From: Hyphococcus sp.
GTDB taxonomy: Bacteria; Pseudomonadota; Alphaproteobacteria; Caulobacterales; Parvularculaceae
Assembly (NCBI GenBank): GCA_028284345.1
Contig: JANQRY010000008.1
Coordinates: 310,001 to 374,000 of the forward strand
Direction: 5' to 3'
Length of the DNA stretch: 64,000 bases
Shown: positions 54,734 through 63,584 of the stretch, piece after piece
Layout: each line of letters starts with the position of its first letter
How positions within the stretch are numbered: position 1 is the stretch's first letter
The notes under the pieces: generated by a model
What the model saw: only the letters and a program-made list of their open reading frames with translations
Told to the model about the DNA's origin: nothing
The model's database searches: none
Made by a program: the position numbers and the translations under genes

Positions 54734-56116
54734 ATGAACCTTTCCGTTTTGAAACCGTATGACGAAAGCGCCGCCGCAAACGCCAAACCCGTTTACGTCG
54801 TCAAGGACGGCGCGGTTGAAACGGCGGACATCCCGGACGCCTTGCAATCCCTGGCGGCGGCGAACAATTTCACCGGCGAGGCGGGCGCGGTGCTGGCCGG
54901 CGCGGGCGGCGTTCTGTTGGGTGCGGGCGACGGATCGGATGCGCTCGTCGCCGCCGCGCTTTCGGAAAAATTGCCCGCCGGCGTTTACGCATTCGCAACA
55001 CCTATGGCGGCGCGGGAAGCAACGCTTGCTGCATTTGCGTGGATGATCGGCGCCTATCGTTTCGATCGCTACAAGAACGCCAGTCGCGCTGAGGCGGTAC
55101 TGATCGCGCCTGAGGGCGTTGACGCCGACGCGGTGAAAAGCGCCGGCGCCGCGAATGCGCTGGTGCGCGATCTCGTCAACACGCCCGGCGGCGACATGAC
55201 GCCCGCGGCCATTGAGGATGCGGCGCGCGCCCTCGCCAATGCGCATGAAGCCGATATCACCGTGACGACCGGCGATGATCTCCTCACGGAGAATTTTCCC
55301 ATGGTCCATGCGGTCGGGCGCGCGGCGGCGATTGCGCCGCGTCTCATCGACCTTGTCTGGGGCCGCGCCGACGCGCCGAAACTGACCCTCGTGGGCAAGG
55401 GCGTTTCGTTTGATTCCGGCGGGCTCAACATCAAGGGCGCCGGCGGCATGGCGCTGATGAAAAAGGATATGGGCGGCGCGGCCCACGCCTTGGGGCTGGC
55501 GCAGATGATCATGGACGCGAAACTCGACGTCCGCTTGCGAGTCATTACGCCGGCGGTTGAAAACGCTATCGCCGGCAACGCCTTTCGCCCGGGCGACGTG
55601 CTGCCCTCGCGCAAGGGGCTGACGGTGGAAATCGGCAATACCGATGCGGAAGGCCGGCTCATCCTTGGCGACGGCCTCGCCCTCGGGGCGGAGGAAAAGC
55701 CCGACCTGATGATTTCGCTGGCGACGCTTACCGGCGCGGCGCGCGTTGCGTTGGGGCCGGAGGTTGTGCCGTTCTACACCGACGATGACGGGCTGGCGGC
55801 GGCGCTCGATGAGGCCTCGGCGGCGACGGCCGATCCGATCTGGCGCATGCCCTTGTGGCGCGGCTATGATTCGATGCTGTCGTCGAGCGTTGCCGATCTC
55901 AATCATATTTCCGGCAACGCCTTCGCCGGCTCGGTCATCGCCGCCCTGTTTCTCAGACGCTTTGTCGGCGAGACGCCCTATCTGCATTTCGACCTTTACG
56001 CCTGGCGGCCCAAGCGCGCGCCCGGCCGGCCGGCGGGGGCCGAGGCCCAGGCGATTCGCGCCCTGTTCGCCGTCCTTGCCGACCGCTATGGCAGCCGCTC
56101 GGTTCCGGAACATTAA
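54734..56116 (+). CDS. Leucyl aminopeptidase (M17 family)
   Basis: A 460-residue zinc/manganese aminopeptidase. GKGVSFDSGGLNIKGAGG supplies the Lys and Asp ligands and VEIGNTDAEGRLILGDGL the Asp and Glu ligands and the catalytic Arg. It trims N-terminal residues of cytoplasmic peptides. ATG 54734 is chosen; ATG 54692 in the same frame adds a Ser/Asn-rich segment that does not look conserved. It diverges from the TPR lipoprotein. Confidence 0.93.
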   Translation: MNLSVLKPYDESAAANAKPVYVVKDGAVETADIPDALQSLAAANNFTGEAGAVLAGAGGVLLGAGDGSDALVAAALSEKLPAGVYAFATPMAAREATLAAFAWMIGAYRFDRYKNASRAEAVLIAPEGVDADAVKSAGAANALVRDLVNTPGGDMTPAAIEDAARALANAHEADITVTTGDDLLTENFPMVHAVGRAAAIAPRLIDLVWGRADAPKLTLVGKGVSFDSGGLNIKGAGGMALMKKDMGGAAHALGLAQMIMDAKLDVRLRVITPAVENAIAGNAFRPGDVLPSRKGLTVEIGNTDAEGRLILGDGLALGAEEKPDLMISLATLTGAARVALGPEVVPFYTDDDGLAAALDEASAATADPIWRMPLWRGYDSMLSSSVADLNHISGNAFAGSVIAALFLRRFVGETPYLHFDLYAWRPKRAPGRPAGAEAQAIRALFAVLADRYGSRSVPEH

Positions 56117-56212
56117 TTCGGCCGCCCGCGCCGCAGCGGGCCTTGCCCTCAACGGGCGAACAGTTGCAAGGATGTCTCTTACAGCGCGTATGAGGCGAGT
56201 TCGTTCGGTCCG

Positions 56213-56569
56213 ATGGCTTCGATCGACATTTTGACAGGTTGGCGAGAGGTCATGTGCGACGCCGTGCGCGCCGACGGGCCCGATCTTTCCATGCGTCAAT
56301 GGGCGATTTTACTCACCGTCTATCTCAATCCCGGCCCCCACACGGTCCGGGCGCTTGCCCGGGATCTCAACGTGCCGAAGCCGGCCATCTCGCGCGCGCT
56401 CGATGCGCTGTCGATCCTCGGTTTCGTAAAGCGCGTGCGCGACATGCGCGACAAGCGGATCGTCCTTGTACAGAAGACAACCGAAGGCGCGATCTATGTC
56501 GATGAGTTCGCGCGCATCGTCGCCCTGCACAATGAAGAGCCCGCGCCCATGAAAGCGCTATACGGCTAA
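56213..56569 (+). CDS. MarR-type winged-helix regulator
   Basis: A 118-residue regulator. LSMRQWAILLTVY, then HTVRALARDLNVPKPAISRA (recognition helix) and the wing FVKRVRDMRDKRIVLV show the MarR fold. It is shorter than usual at both ends. It lies 97 bases after the aminopeptidase and converges with the DUF1428 gene, ending three bases from it. A target cannot be named. Confidence 0.85.
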   Translation: MASIDILTGWREVMCDAVRADGPDLSMRQWAILLTVYLNPGPHTVRALARDLNVPKPAISRALDALSILGFVKRVRDMRDKRIVLVQKTTEGAIYVDEFARIVALHNEEPAPMKALYG

Positions 56570-56572
56570 GGC

Positions 56573-56932
56573 CTATTCTTCGTAGATCATTTCGAACCCG
56601 CCCCACATCATGCGCATGCCGTCAAAGGGCATGGCGTTGGCGGGATCGTCGCCGGCGAGGTCAGGGTCTTCCATGGCGCTCTTGATCCCCTTGTCGGCGA
56701 CCTCTTTTGATGGCCATTCCATCCAGGAAAAGACGATGGTTTCGCCCTCCTCGGCCTTGGCCGCCATGGGAAACGACGTCACCTTGCCGTCGGGCACGTC
56801 AACGCCCCAGTTCTCGACAACGCGCGTGGCGCCGTATTTTTTGAACACCGGGCCGGCCTTGCGGGCCAGCGCGAGATAGGCGTCCTTGTTGGCGGTCGGG
56901 ACCGCCAGCAGATATCCGCTCACATAGGTCAT
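56573..56932 (-). CDS. DUF1428 protein
   Basis: A 119-residue protein of the ferredoxin-like dimeric alpha/beta-barrel superfamily. MTYVSGYLLAVPTANKDAY and FSWMEWPSKEVAD and MPFDGMRMMWGGFE are the DUF1428 blocks. Members resemble monooxygenase-fold stress proteins but have no defined reaction. Alone on its strand with 66 bases to the next gene. Confidence 0.88.
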   Translation of the reverse strand: MTYVSGYLLAVPTANKDAYLALARKAGPVFKKYGATRVVENWGVDVPDGKVTSFPMAAKAEEGETIVFSWMEWPSKEVADKGIKSAMEDPDLAGDDPANAMPFDGMRMMWGGFEMIYEE

Positions 56933-56998
56933 GGACGAGGTTCCTTGTTCGTTGCGATTGCCGTCATTGTGACCGCGCGTTGCGGCCGCGGCAACGGC

Positions 56999-57988
56999 TT
57001 ACGGCGCCGCCGGCAAGTCGGCGATCTTGAACCCGGCGATGGTCGCGGCGCCGGCGTGGAGTTCGATCGGCGCCTCGATGCGGCCCCCTTGCGCCATGGC
57101 GGCAAGCGCGAGACCCGCCATCGCCGCGTCGGCCTCCTCGGCGTCCAGCGCGCCGCTGGCGGCAAGCAACGCGGCAAGGCCGGCAGGTTTTTCAAGGGTC
57201 GTCGTCAGCGCGCCCCGGGGCCGGTTTTCGTCGTCCAGGGAAATTACTCCGGAAACGGATAGTCTTGCATCGTCTACAGCAGCGTTGAGGCCGTGAATTT
57301 GAACGGCGCCGCCGGCGTTGCGCCAGTTGCTCGCCGCATCATATCCGGTGATGAATTGCGTCTCGCTGACGGAGATGGAGCTTTCCATCGTATCGACGGC
57401 TATTTCTCTTTGTCCGTCGCGAAAGGAAAACCCCGCGCCCACGCTGTTCAGGGTGAGCGTTGTCGGGGCGTCGGCGGCCGGCGCGAGATCATAGATCAGG
57501 CTGGCGAGACGCGCCTCGGCCCCGTCGGCGCCGGCGGCGACGGCGTTCTCTATGTTCATGGAAAACACCCAGCCGCGAGTTTTGTCATTGGCGACGGAGG
57601 CGCGGATGTCGTCGGCGGAATAGCGCCATTCTCCGAGCCTGTCGGCGGAAAAGCGTTGCTGTCCGGACGGCGAAAAAATCAGACGGTTTAGATCATAAGG
57701 CAGCGCGTCAAGGCTGAGCCTCTCCGCGTTCCACGAAAACACTCCCGGCTGTTCAATATGCGGCGCGTCGATATGCACGCGCAGGAAGAACGGAAAGCCG
57801 TCGCGTTCGACGGCGCCGTGTTCCACGACAAGGCCGGCGGCGCGCTGGTCGTTGACCCAGTCCGCCACGGCGGTTTCCATGGCGCCAGCGCCGGCGCGCC
57901 ACAGGGCGTAATACGCCGCGACGATGATCGCGCCGGCGATCCACAGACCCACGACCCATCGGGTTCCCCAGCGCCGTTTATCCGACAT
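56999..57988 (-). CDS. DUF2125 envelope protein
   Basis: A 329-residue protein with one N-terminal transmembrane segment (WVVGLWIAGAIIVAAYYALW) and a large periplasmic beta-rich part of the AsmA/YdgA-like DUF2125 type (FPFFLRVHIDAPHI and NAERLSLDALPYDLNRLIF). ATG 57988 overlaps the plsC end by 11 bases, implying co-translation. A link to lipid or outer-membrane handling is inferred from the plsC neighbour. Confidence 0.85.
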   Translation of the reverse strand: MSDKRRWGTRWVVGLWIAGAIIVAAYYALWRAGAGAMETAVADWVNDQRAAGLVVEHGAVERDGFPFFLRVHIDAPHIEQPGVFSWNAERLSLDALPYDLNRLIFSPSGQQRFSADRLGEWRYSADDIRASVANDKTRGWVFSMNIENAVAAGADGAEARLASLIYDLAPAADAPTTLTLNSVGAGFSFRDGQREIAVDTMESSISVSETQFITGYDAASNWRNAGGAVQIHGLNAAVDDARLSVSGVISLDDENRPRGALTTTLEKPAGLAALLAASGALDAEEADAAMAGLALAAMAQGGRIEAPIELHAGAATIAGFKIADLPAAP

Positions 57989-58733
57989 CGGACAATTCCG
58001 GCGATGGCGCGGGCGCTGCGCGATTGGGATTGCCGTCAAGGTCCGGCCGCGCGGCGTTGATGCGGGCCTCGATCAATTGCTGGAATTCGCGGCGCTCAAG
58101 ACCCGGCGGGATTGGGTCGAGAATGCGCACGGTGATGACGCCGGGGGTCAGCGCCCCGCCGAGCTTGCGCCAGAAGCGGCCGCTGTCATGGGCGACGGGG
58201 ACGCAAGGGGCGCCCGCGGCGAGATAGATGCCGGCGACCCCCGGCTGATAAGGCGCCGTTTCGCCCGGCGCGACGCGGGTGCCCTCCGGAAACACGACAA
58301 TCTGCGCGCCGTCGGCGATGCGCGCGGCCGCTTCGTTGCGGAGGCGCCGCAGTTCCCTTGCGCCGCCCTGGCGGTCGATGACGATATTACCGGAGCGCTT
58401 GGCCCACCAGCCATAGACCGGAATGCGCAGGAGTTCTTTCTTCAGGATCACGCTCGGATGGGAGAACAGAATATGCAGTGCGAAGGTTTCCCAGAGCGAC
58501 TGATGATTGGAAACGATGAGGGCGCCCCCTTCGGGGATGTTTTCGCGCCCCTCGACGCGATAGCGGACGCCGGTCAGCACGGGCATCGCCCACATGGCGA
58601 AGCGCGCCCAGATTTTTATCGTGTTGCGCGCCGTCTTTTCGCCGAGGAAGAGCGTCGGCAGAAAGACAATCGTCAGCACAATTGCGACGAGCGCAATGAC
58701 GGTGGTGTAGACGATAGACCGTATACGGTTCAT
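57978..58733 (-). CDS. plsC: 1-acylglycerol-3-phosphate acyltransferase
   Basis: A 251-residue membrane enzyme that makes phosphatidic acid. The N-terminal helix is followed by SNHQSLWETF: the catalytic HX4D site reads HX4E here, a change seen in some alphaproteobacterial members. VVFPEGTRVAPG is the glycerol-phosphate-binding motif. ATG 58733 is preferred to an earlier start at 58808 because the membrane helix begins there and the earlier start would lie inside the YdcF gene. Confidence 0.92.
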   Translation of the reverse strand: MNRIRSIVYTTVIALVAIVLTIVFLPTLFLGEKTARNTIKIWARFAMWAMPVLTGVRYRVEGRENIPEGGALIVSNHQSLWETFALHILFSHPSVILKKELLRIPVYGWWAKRSGNIVIDRQGGARELRRLRNEAAARIADGAQIVVFPEGTRVAPGETAPYQPGVAGIYLAAGAPCVPVAHDSGRFWRKLGGALTPGVITVRILDPIPPGLERREFQQLIEARINAARPDLDGNPNRAAPAPSPELSDVG

Positions 58734-58740
58734 CAGGACG

Positions 58741-59394
58741 CTAATTTCGGGCGAACGCAAACAGCGCTTTGGTCCTGGCGAGTATAAACTTGTTGTATTC
58801 GCCGGCAAGTTTCTCCCATGCTTTCATCGAGGCCGGCTTACCGTCGCCATCGAGATAGCCGGACGCGACCGGGTGCGGCGTGATCTCCACATCGGGCATG
58901 GTGATACGCGTTTCCGCAAGCGCGCGGGGCATGTGGTATTCCGACGTTACGAGGAGAATGCGCGTTGCGTCGTGTTGCGCCGCCCAGCGCGCCGCTTCCC
59001 CGGCGTTGCCGATGGTCGAGCGCGCCTCCCAGCCGAGATCGACGCAGCACTCGAAAAGCTCCGGCGCGCCGGCCCACAGTTCGGCGACGTTGTCGCGCGT
59101 GGTGTCGGGATGAACGCCCGATATCAGCAAACGCTCCGCGGCGCCGTCGGCGAGCAGGGTCATGCCGGCGCTGATGCGCGCGCCGCCGCCGCCCGTATAG
59201 ACAATGACAGCGTCGCTGCGCAGAGGCGCGCCGTCGCCCACGCCGGCGGCCGGGCGGGGCAGCGTCGTGATGAACGCAGCGAGACCCACCAGCCATGCGA
59301 GGCTGACGAGAATGAGGCCGAAGACCAGTCGTCTCAAAGGGACACTCCCTGCCGGGCGCGAAACATGCGCCGATGAACTTATCCGGCGCGCCAT
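58741..59394 (-). CDS. YdcF/SanA-family membrane protein (DUF218)
   Basis: A 217-residue protein with one N-terminal membrane segment (LVFGLILVSLAWLVGLAAFI). The DUF218 domain shows DAVIVYTGGGGARISAG, then LISGVHP, NAGEAARWA and LLVTSEYHMPRA. Relatives bind S-adenosylmethionine or influence envelope permeability (SanA, vancomycin). Eight bases separate it from plsC, so these form one operon with DUF2125. Confidence 0.87.
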   Translation of the reverse strand: MARRISSSAHVSRPAGSVPLRRLVFGLILVSLAWLVGLAAFITTLPRPAAGVGDGAPLRSDAVIVYTGGGGARISAGMTLLADGAAERLLISGVHPDTTRDNVAELWAGAPELFECCVDLGWEARSTIGNAGEAARWAAQHDATRILLVTSEYHMPRALAETRITMPDVEITPHPVASGYLDGDGKPASMKAWEKLAGEYNKFILARTKALFAFARN

Positions 59395-59437
59395 TTCCGG
59401 TCCAGTCGCGCCGATCCAGTTAGGCCTCCCGGGCTGG

Positions 59438-60391
59438 TCAATATTGGCTGCGCAAGGCTTTCAAAACCGTAAGCCGGGCGGTGTAGGCGGTCACGAGGCA
59501 GGTCGCGAGGGGCACGGTGAAGAGCCACAGGGCGTGCCAGCCGCCAATCGTAAATTGCGGCAGGAAGCTGTCAGCGCCGACGCCGCGCTCAAGCAGGAAC
59601 GCCGCCCCCGCCAGAGCGGTGAGCGCCGCGGCCATGCCGGCGAGGGCGCCCCGCAAGCCGAGCACGAAAAACCGGCGCTGCACTTCGGCCGCGATAAACT
59701 CGTCCGTCGCGCCGACAAGATGCAGCACCGAAACAATCTCGTGATTGGCGGCGAGACCGGCCCGCGCGGCGAACATGGAAACGGCGCAGGCCGCGCCCAT
59801 GACCAAGAGGAAAACAAGAACGGCGAGGGCCTGGCCCGACTGCGCCGCCATGGCGAGGCGGTTATGCCAGGTCGCATGATCGTCGAGGGTTGCGCCGGGC
59901 GCCGCCGCCGCGAGGCTTTCGCGCAAGGGGTCGAGATCGGCGCGCAGGGCCGGCGTCACCTTGACGTCGATCAGCGCCGGAATGGTCAGGAACGCCTCGG
60001 CGTTGCCCTTGCCGAGCCATGGCTCCAGCAGCGCGGCGGTTTCTTCATCGCTTTTGAGGACCGCTTCCTCGACCCCTTCCGTTTCGTTGAGCACCCGGAT
60101 TGCAGCCGACGCGCCGGCAGCGATTTCGGCGGCGTCGACGCCTTTGATCTGCACCGTGATTTCCGATTGCAGTTCCGCCGTCCACCGTCCGGCCGATTGA
60201 TGAATGATTAACACCGCGGCCATGGCGAGCACCGCGAGAAACGACATGACGGCGATCACGGCGGTGAGCGGCGCGCCGCCGGCGCCGGCCTCCGGCAATA
60301 GCGGGTCGCGGCGCCAGCGGGAGAAAACCCCGCGTTTCGGCGTCGCGGCGCCGCGCGCCGGCGCGGTTTCGCTGGCGGCCGTTTCGCTCAT
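59438..60391 (-). CDS. ftsX: Cell division protein FtsX
   Basis: A 317-residue permease-like protein with four membrane segments (about residues 43-66, 190-215, 240-262 and 283-305) and a large periplasmic loop between the first two. It forms the FtsEX complex that activates septal murein hydrolases through an EnvC-type factor. Overlaps ftsE by four bases. Confidence 0.92.
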   Translation of the reverse strand: MSETAASETAPARGAATPKRGVFSRWRRDPLLPEAGAGGAPLTAVIAVMSFLAVLAMAAVLIIHQSAGRWTAELQSEITVQIKGVDAAEIAAGASAAIRVLNETEGVEEAVLKSDEETAALLEPWLGKGNAEAFLTIPALIDVKVTPALRADLDPLRESLAAAAPGATLDDHATWHNRLAMAAQSGQALAVLVFLLVMGAACAVSMFAARAGLAANHEIVSVLHLVGATDEFIAAEVQRRFFVLGLRGALAGMAAALTALAGAAFLLERGVGADSFLPQFTIGGWHALWLFTVPLATCLVTAYTARLTVLKALRSQY

Positions 60392-61080
60392 GCGCCGCCC
60401 GCCGCCGCCGACCGCGTGACGCGTCCGTCGGCAATTCTTAACACAGGCTTACCAAGCGACTGCACGAGATGGAGATCATGGGTCGCGACAATCACGGCGG
60501 CGCCCAATTTATTCAGTTCAACGAACAATTTCATAATGCGTTCGCTCATGGCCGGGTCCACATTGCCGGTGGGTTCATCAGCGAGGATAAGGTCTGGCTT
60601 CGAAACGAGCGCCCGCGCCAGCGCCACGCGCTGTTGTTCGCCCCCGGACAATGTGGGCGGTTTTGCCTCCATACGATCGCCCAATCCGACCCAATTTAAG
60701 AGTTCGCTTACGTCTTCCCGATATTGATTTACGTTAACGCCCGCGACCTTCATGGGCAGGGCGACATTGTCGAAAGCGGTCAGATGGTCGAGCAGACGAA
60801 ACTCCTGGAAGACGACGCCAATGCGCCGGCGCAACAGCGGCAGCGCGTCGCGCGGCGCCGCGCTTGCGTCTTCGCCGAACAGGAACAACCGTCCGCGCGT
60901 CGGCCGCATCGCCAGATAAATCATTTTCAGGAGCGACGTTTTCCCGGCACCCGACGGTCCGGTCAGAAAACGGAACTCGCCTTCGCCCAGGGTGATGTTG
61001 ATGTCGCTCAGGGTTTCCCCGGCCTCGCTATAGGCGAGACCGGCGCTTTCAAACCGAATGATCTGCTGCTTGGCCGTCAT
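60388..61080 (-). CDS. ftsE: Cell division ATP-binding protein FtsE
   Basis: A 230-residue ABC ATPase: Walker [10 protein letters not shown], signature [10 protein letters not shown], Walker [37 protein letters not shown] is an FtsE landmark and separates it from LolD. It powers FtsX at the septum. Divergent from the zinc-ribbon gene with 75 bases between. Confidence 0.95.
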   Translation of the reverse strand: MTAKQQIIRFESAGLAYSEAGETLSDINITLGEGEFRFLTGPSGAGKTSLLKMIYLAMRPTRGRLFLFGEDASAAPRDALPLLRRRIGVVFQEFRLLDHLTAFDNVALPMKVAGVNVNQYREDVSELLNWVGLGDRMEAKPPTLSGGEQQRVALARALVSKPDLILADEPTGNVDPAMSERIMKLFVELNKLGAAVIVATHDLHLVQSLGKPVLRIADGRVTRSAAAGGA

Positions 61081-61155
61081 GGCGGCAGGTTTATCTCTTT
61101 TCGCGGCAAGGTCGAGGGGCGAACCCTTCTTTCGTAACAGGATTCTCTTGGGGCC

Positions 61156-62925
61156 ATGATTATTACCTGTCCAGCATGCGCGACGCGCTATGATCTCGAA
61201 GACGAACGGTTTTTACCCAACGGCCGGTCGGTCCGTTGCACAGCCTGCGGGGAAAGCTGGTTCGTGCCCGCGCCGGAGCCGATCGAGGGGCTGTCGCGCC
61301 GCGAGCCCGCCCATCGCCATGGCGATATCCTGCGCCACGAGCACGAGCCGCGCCCAGAATCGCGCCGAGAGCCGAGTCCGGAACCGCGTCCTGCGCCTCC
61401 GTATGACGACTATCCCCATGATCGTTTCGCGGAGGAAGACGACCGGCGCTTTGCACCGCGCGAAGACGATCGGCCGTTGCGCGCCGAACGCCCCGAGCCG
61501 GCCGCGGCCTTCCACGCCGAAAACGATGGCCGCAACGACGGCGGCCAGCCCGAGGAAGCCGAGGTTTCGATCCTTTCGGAAGAAAAGGACTTGCTGCCCC
61601 CGCGCGATGAAAAAGGCCGCTTCATGCCGCGCGAGGCGTCGAAGGCGGACAACGCCGACAGTTTCGACGATGGCGAGGACGACATTCTTTTTGAAACGCC
61701 GGCCCAGGCGACATCGAACAGGACAGAACGCCATGACCGCGATTTCGCGGCCCGCGACGCCAATGACGCTGCGCCGCCCAAGGGCTGGCGCCAGGGCAAG
61801 CAATTCTATGTCAAAGACGAGGACGACGAGCCGGCGGAAGATCCGCGCCCGTTCTTCGCCAAGCATTTTTCGAAAAACAAACGGGACGACGAGGCGCCGC
61901 GATCTGTTCGCCGCGACCGCGACGAAGACGCTCACAGGGACGCGCGCCATGAGCGCAACGCCATGCGCTTCGGTGATGAGGACGATGCGCGCCGCGAGCG
62001 CGCGGATCGAGACGTCAAACGGGACGCCCCACGCGAGGCTGAAGCGGACGCGCAAGAGACTTACGCCGATTACGCCGACGACCGTCGGGGCCGCGAAACG
62101 CGCGATGACTATGAGCGCGATCGCGACCGGGACTACGCCCGTGACTATGATCGGGCGCGCGATTACGACCGCGATCACTATGATGCGCGCGCGCGCGACG
62201 AACGCGATTATGATGACGAGTTGATCCCGGGCGAGGCGACCGTTCTCGACGCCGACTGGGAAGACGTGGACGACGGAACGGGGCCGCGCTTCGGCCGGCG
62301 CATCCGCGAGGAACGCCGCCGGGCGACGGCGCTGGCGCGTCTTGAGGACGTGCGCCGCTACGAGCCCGATATGCTCGATGAAGAATTCTTCCGCTCCTTG
62401 CGCGTCACGCCGCACGAACTGGAAAAAGCCGTGCGCAAGGCGCGCCGCCGGGCCGAAGCCCGCGACAAAAACCGCCTGACGCCGTGGCGCGCTTTCGGCT
62501 GGTCAGCCTGGGTCGCCGCTGTCGCCGGCGCGGCCTATGCGGTCGTCGCCTATCGCGACGAGATTGTGAAAGCCGCGCCCAACGCAGCCGAAGCCTACGC
62601 CGTCGTCGGCATCGAGACCGATCCGTTCGGGCTCAAGATCGAGAATGTCAGCCATCGCCTCGCCATGTCCACGGGCGGGCCGATGATCGAAATCTCCGGC
62701 GCCCTGCGCAATCGCGGCGAGGAGGCGCTCGACGCGCCCCTCCTCCAGGCCGAAGCGCTCGGCCCCCGGGGCGAGCTGCTCGCCCGCTGGACCTTCAAGC
62801 CGGAGCAGGCGAGCGTTGACGGCAACGGCGTCGTCGCGTTCACGACGCGCAACGCCGCGCCGGAAGGGGTGGCGGAAGTCGCCCTCTCCTTCGCCCCCGG
62901 ACAAAGCGTCGCCGCGCCGCAGTAA
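61156..62925 (+). CDS. Zinc-ribbon protein with long charged disordered region and one membrane helix
   Basis: A 589-residue protein. An MJ0042-type zinc ribbon (ITCPACATRYDLEDE then VRCTACGESW, four Cys) opens it. Residues about 50-350 are highly charged and disordered, ending in Asp/Tyr/Arg-rich near-repeats (YDRARDYDRDHYD). A conserved segment (EEFFRSLRVTPHELEKAVRKA), one transmembrane helix (about 460-480) and a C-terminal FxLYD/DUF3426-like beta domain follow. Proteins with this plan in alphaproteobacteria occur beside ftsEX and can be polarity or division factors; the role here is inference. Confidence 0.75.
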   Translation: MIITCPACATRYDLEDERFLPNGRSVRCTACGESWFVPAPEPIEGLSRREPAHRHGDILRHEHEPRPESRREPSPEPRPAPPYDDYPHDRFAEEDDRRFAPREDDRPLRAERPEPAAAFHAENDGRNDGGQPEEAEVSILSEEKDLLPPRDEKGRFMPREASKADNADSFDDGEDDILFETPAQATSNRTERHDRDFAARDANDAAPPKGWRQGKQFYVKDEDDEPAEDPRPFFAKHFSKNKRDDEAPRSVRRDRDEDAHRDARHERNAMRFGDEDDARRERADRDVKRDAPREAEADAQETYADYADDRRGRETRDDYERDRDRDYARDYDRARDYDRDHYDARARDERDYDDELIPGEATVLDADWEDVDDGTGPRFGRRIREERRRATALARLEDVRRYEPDMLDEEFFRSLRVTPHELEKAVRKARRRAEARDKNRLTPWRAFGWSAWVAAVAGAAYAVVAYRDEIVKAAPNAAEAYAVVGIETDPFGLKIENVSHRLAMSTGGPMIEISGALRNRGEEALDAPLLQAEALGPRGELLARWTFKPEQASVDGNGVVAFTTRNAAPEGVAEVALSFAPGQSVAAPQ

Positions 62926-62931
62926 TTTTCT

Positions 62932-62963
62932 CCGCTTATCCCGGCTTGCGCCGGAATGAGCGG
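62932..62963. repeat. REP-like dispersed palindrome
   Basis: CCGCTTATCCCGGC (62932-62945) pairs with GCCGGAATGAGCGG (62950-62963) around TTGC, 13 of 14 positions including one G-T. The core CCGGCTTGCGCCGGAAT is typical of the short extragenic palindromes scattered through proteobacterial genomes. Only this copy was noticed in the window. It sits in the 54-base gap before hpt and could also serve as a bidirectional terminator. Confidence 0.65.
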
Positions 62964-62979
62964 GATATTACACCGCCCC

Positions 62980-63492
62980 ATGCGCACTCTTTACGACGAA
63001 GCGGCCATCGCCAACCGCATTGACGAAATGGCGCGGCAGATGAGAGAAGATCTGCCTGCGGACTTTTTGATGGCGCCGGTGCTCACCGGCGCCTTTATTT
63101 TCGCCGCAGACTTGTTGCGCCGCCTTTACGCCCACGGCGCCGATCCGCTGGTCGATTTCGTGCAGCTTTCCTCTTACGGCGGCGCGCGGTCATCCTCGGG
63201 CGTCGTCACGCTGCTCAAGGACTTTTCCGTCGACGTCAAGGACCGGCACGTCTTGCTCGTCGACGACGTCCTCGACACCGGACGGTCCTTGCATTTCGGC
63301 AAAGGCATGATCGAGGATCGCGGCGCCGCGTCGGTGAAACTCTGCGTCCTCGTCAAAAAACTGACCGGCCACGCCGACGACCTCCACTGCGACTATATCG
63401 GCTTCGAAGCCGGCCCCGACGACTTCCTCGTCGGCTACGGCATGGACGACGGCGCAAAAAAACGCGGGGTTCCGTTTATCGGGGCCGGGTGA
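62980..63492 (+). CDS. hpt: Hypoxanthine phosphoribosyltransferase
   Basis: A 170-residue purine-salvage enzyme making IMP or GMP from hypoxanthine or guanine and PRPP. The PRPP motif is VLLVDDVLDTG, the pyrophosphate loop is APVLTGAFIFAADL and the flexible loop region is SSYGGARSS. ATG 62980 (MRTLYDEAAIA) is chosen because the earlier ATG at 62956 lies inside the palindromic repeat. Confidence 0.93.
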   Translation: MRTLYDEAAIANRIDEMARQMREDLPADFLMAPVLTGAFIFAADLLRRLYAHGADPLVDFVQLSSYGGARSSSGVVTLLKDFSVDVKDRHVLLVDDVLDTGRSLHFGKGMIEDRGAASVKLCVLVKKLTGHADDLHCDYIGFEAGPDDFLVGYGMDDGAKKRGVPFIGAG

Positions 63493-63550
63493 GGGCGGAG
63501 ACGGCGTTCATCTGAAACGCGCGGTTGAACAGCGCCGCCGAATAAGACCT

Positions 63551-63568
63551 ATTTGTATCAATACAAAT
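63551..63568. promoter_or_regulatory. Operator-like palindrome before the ABC membrane gene
   Basis: ATTTGTAT (63551-63558), CA, ATACAAAT (63561-63568): a perfect 8-2-8 inverted repeat, very AT-rich in a GC-rich window and only 17 bases before the ATG. The length and centre fit a TetR- or MarR-type dimer site. The cognate regulator is not in the window. Confidence 0.6.
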
Positions 63569-63584
63569 CAGGCTTGGCAGGGCG

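Noticed and set aside
54728-56299. 523-codon minus-strand frame opposite the M17 aminopeptidase
   Set aside because: The plus-strand metal-site motifs are intact; the antisense frame is Arg/His-rich without any motif.
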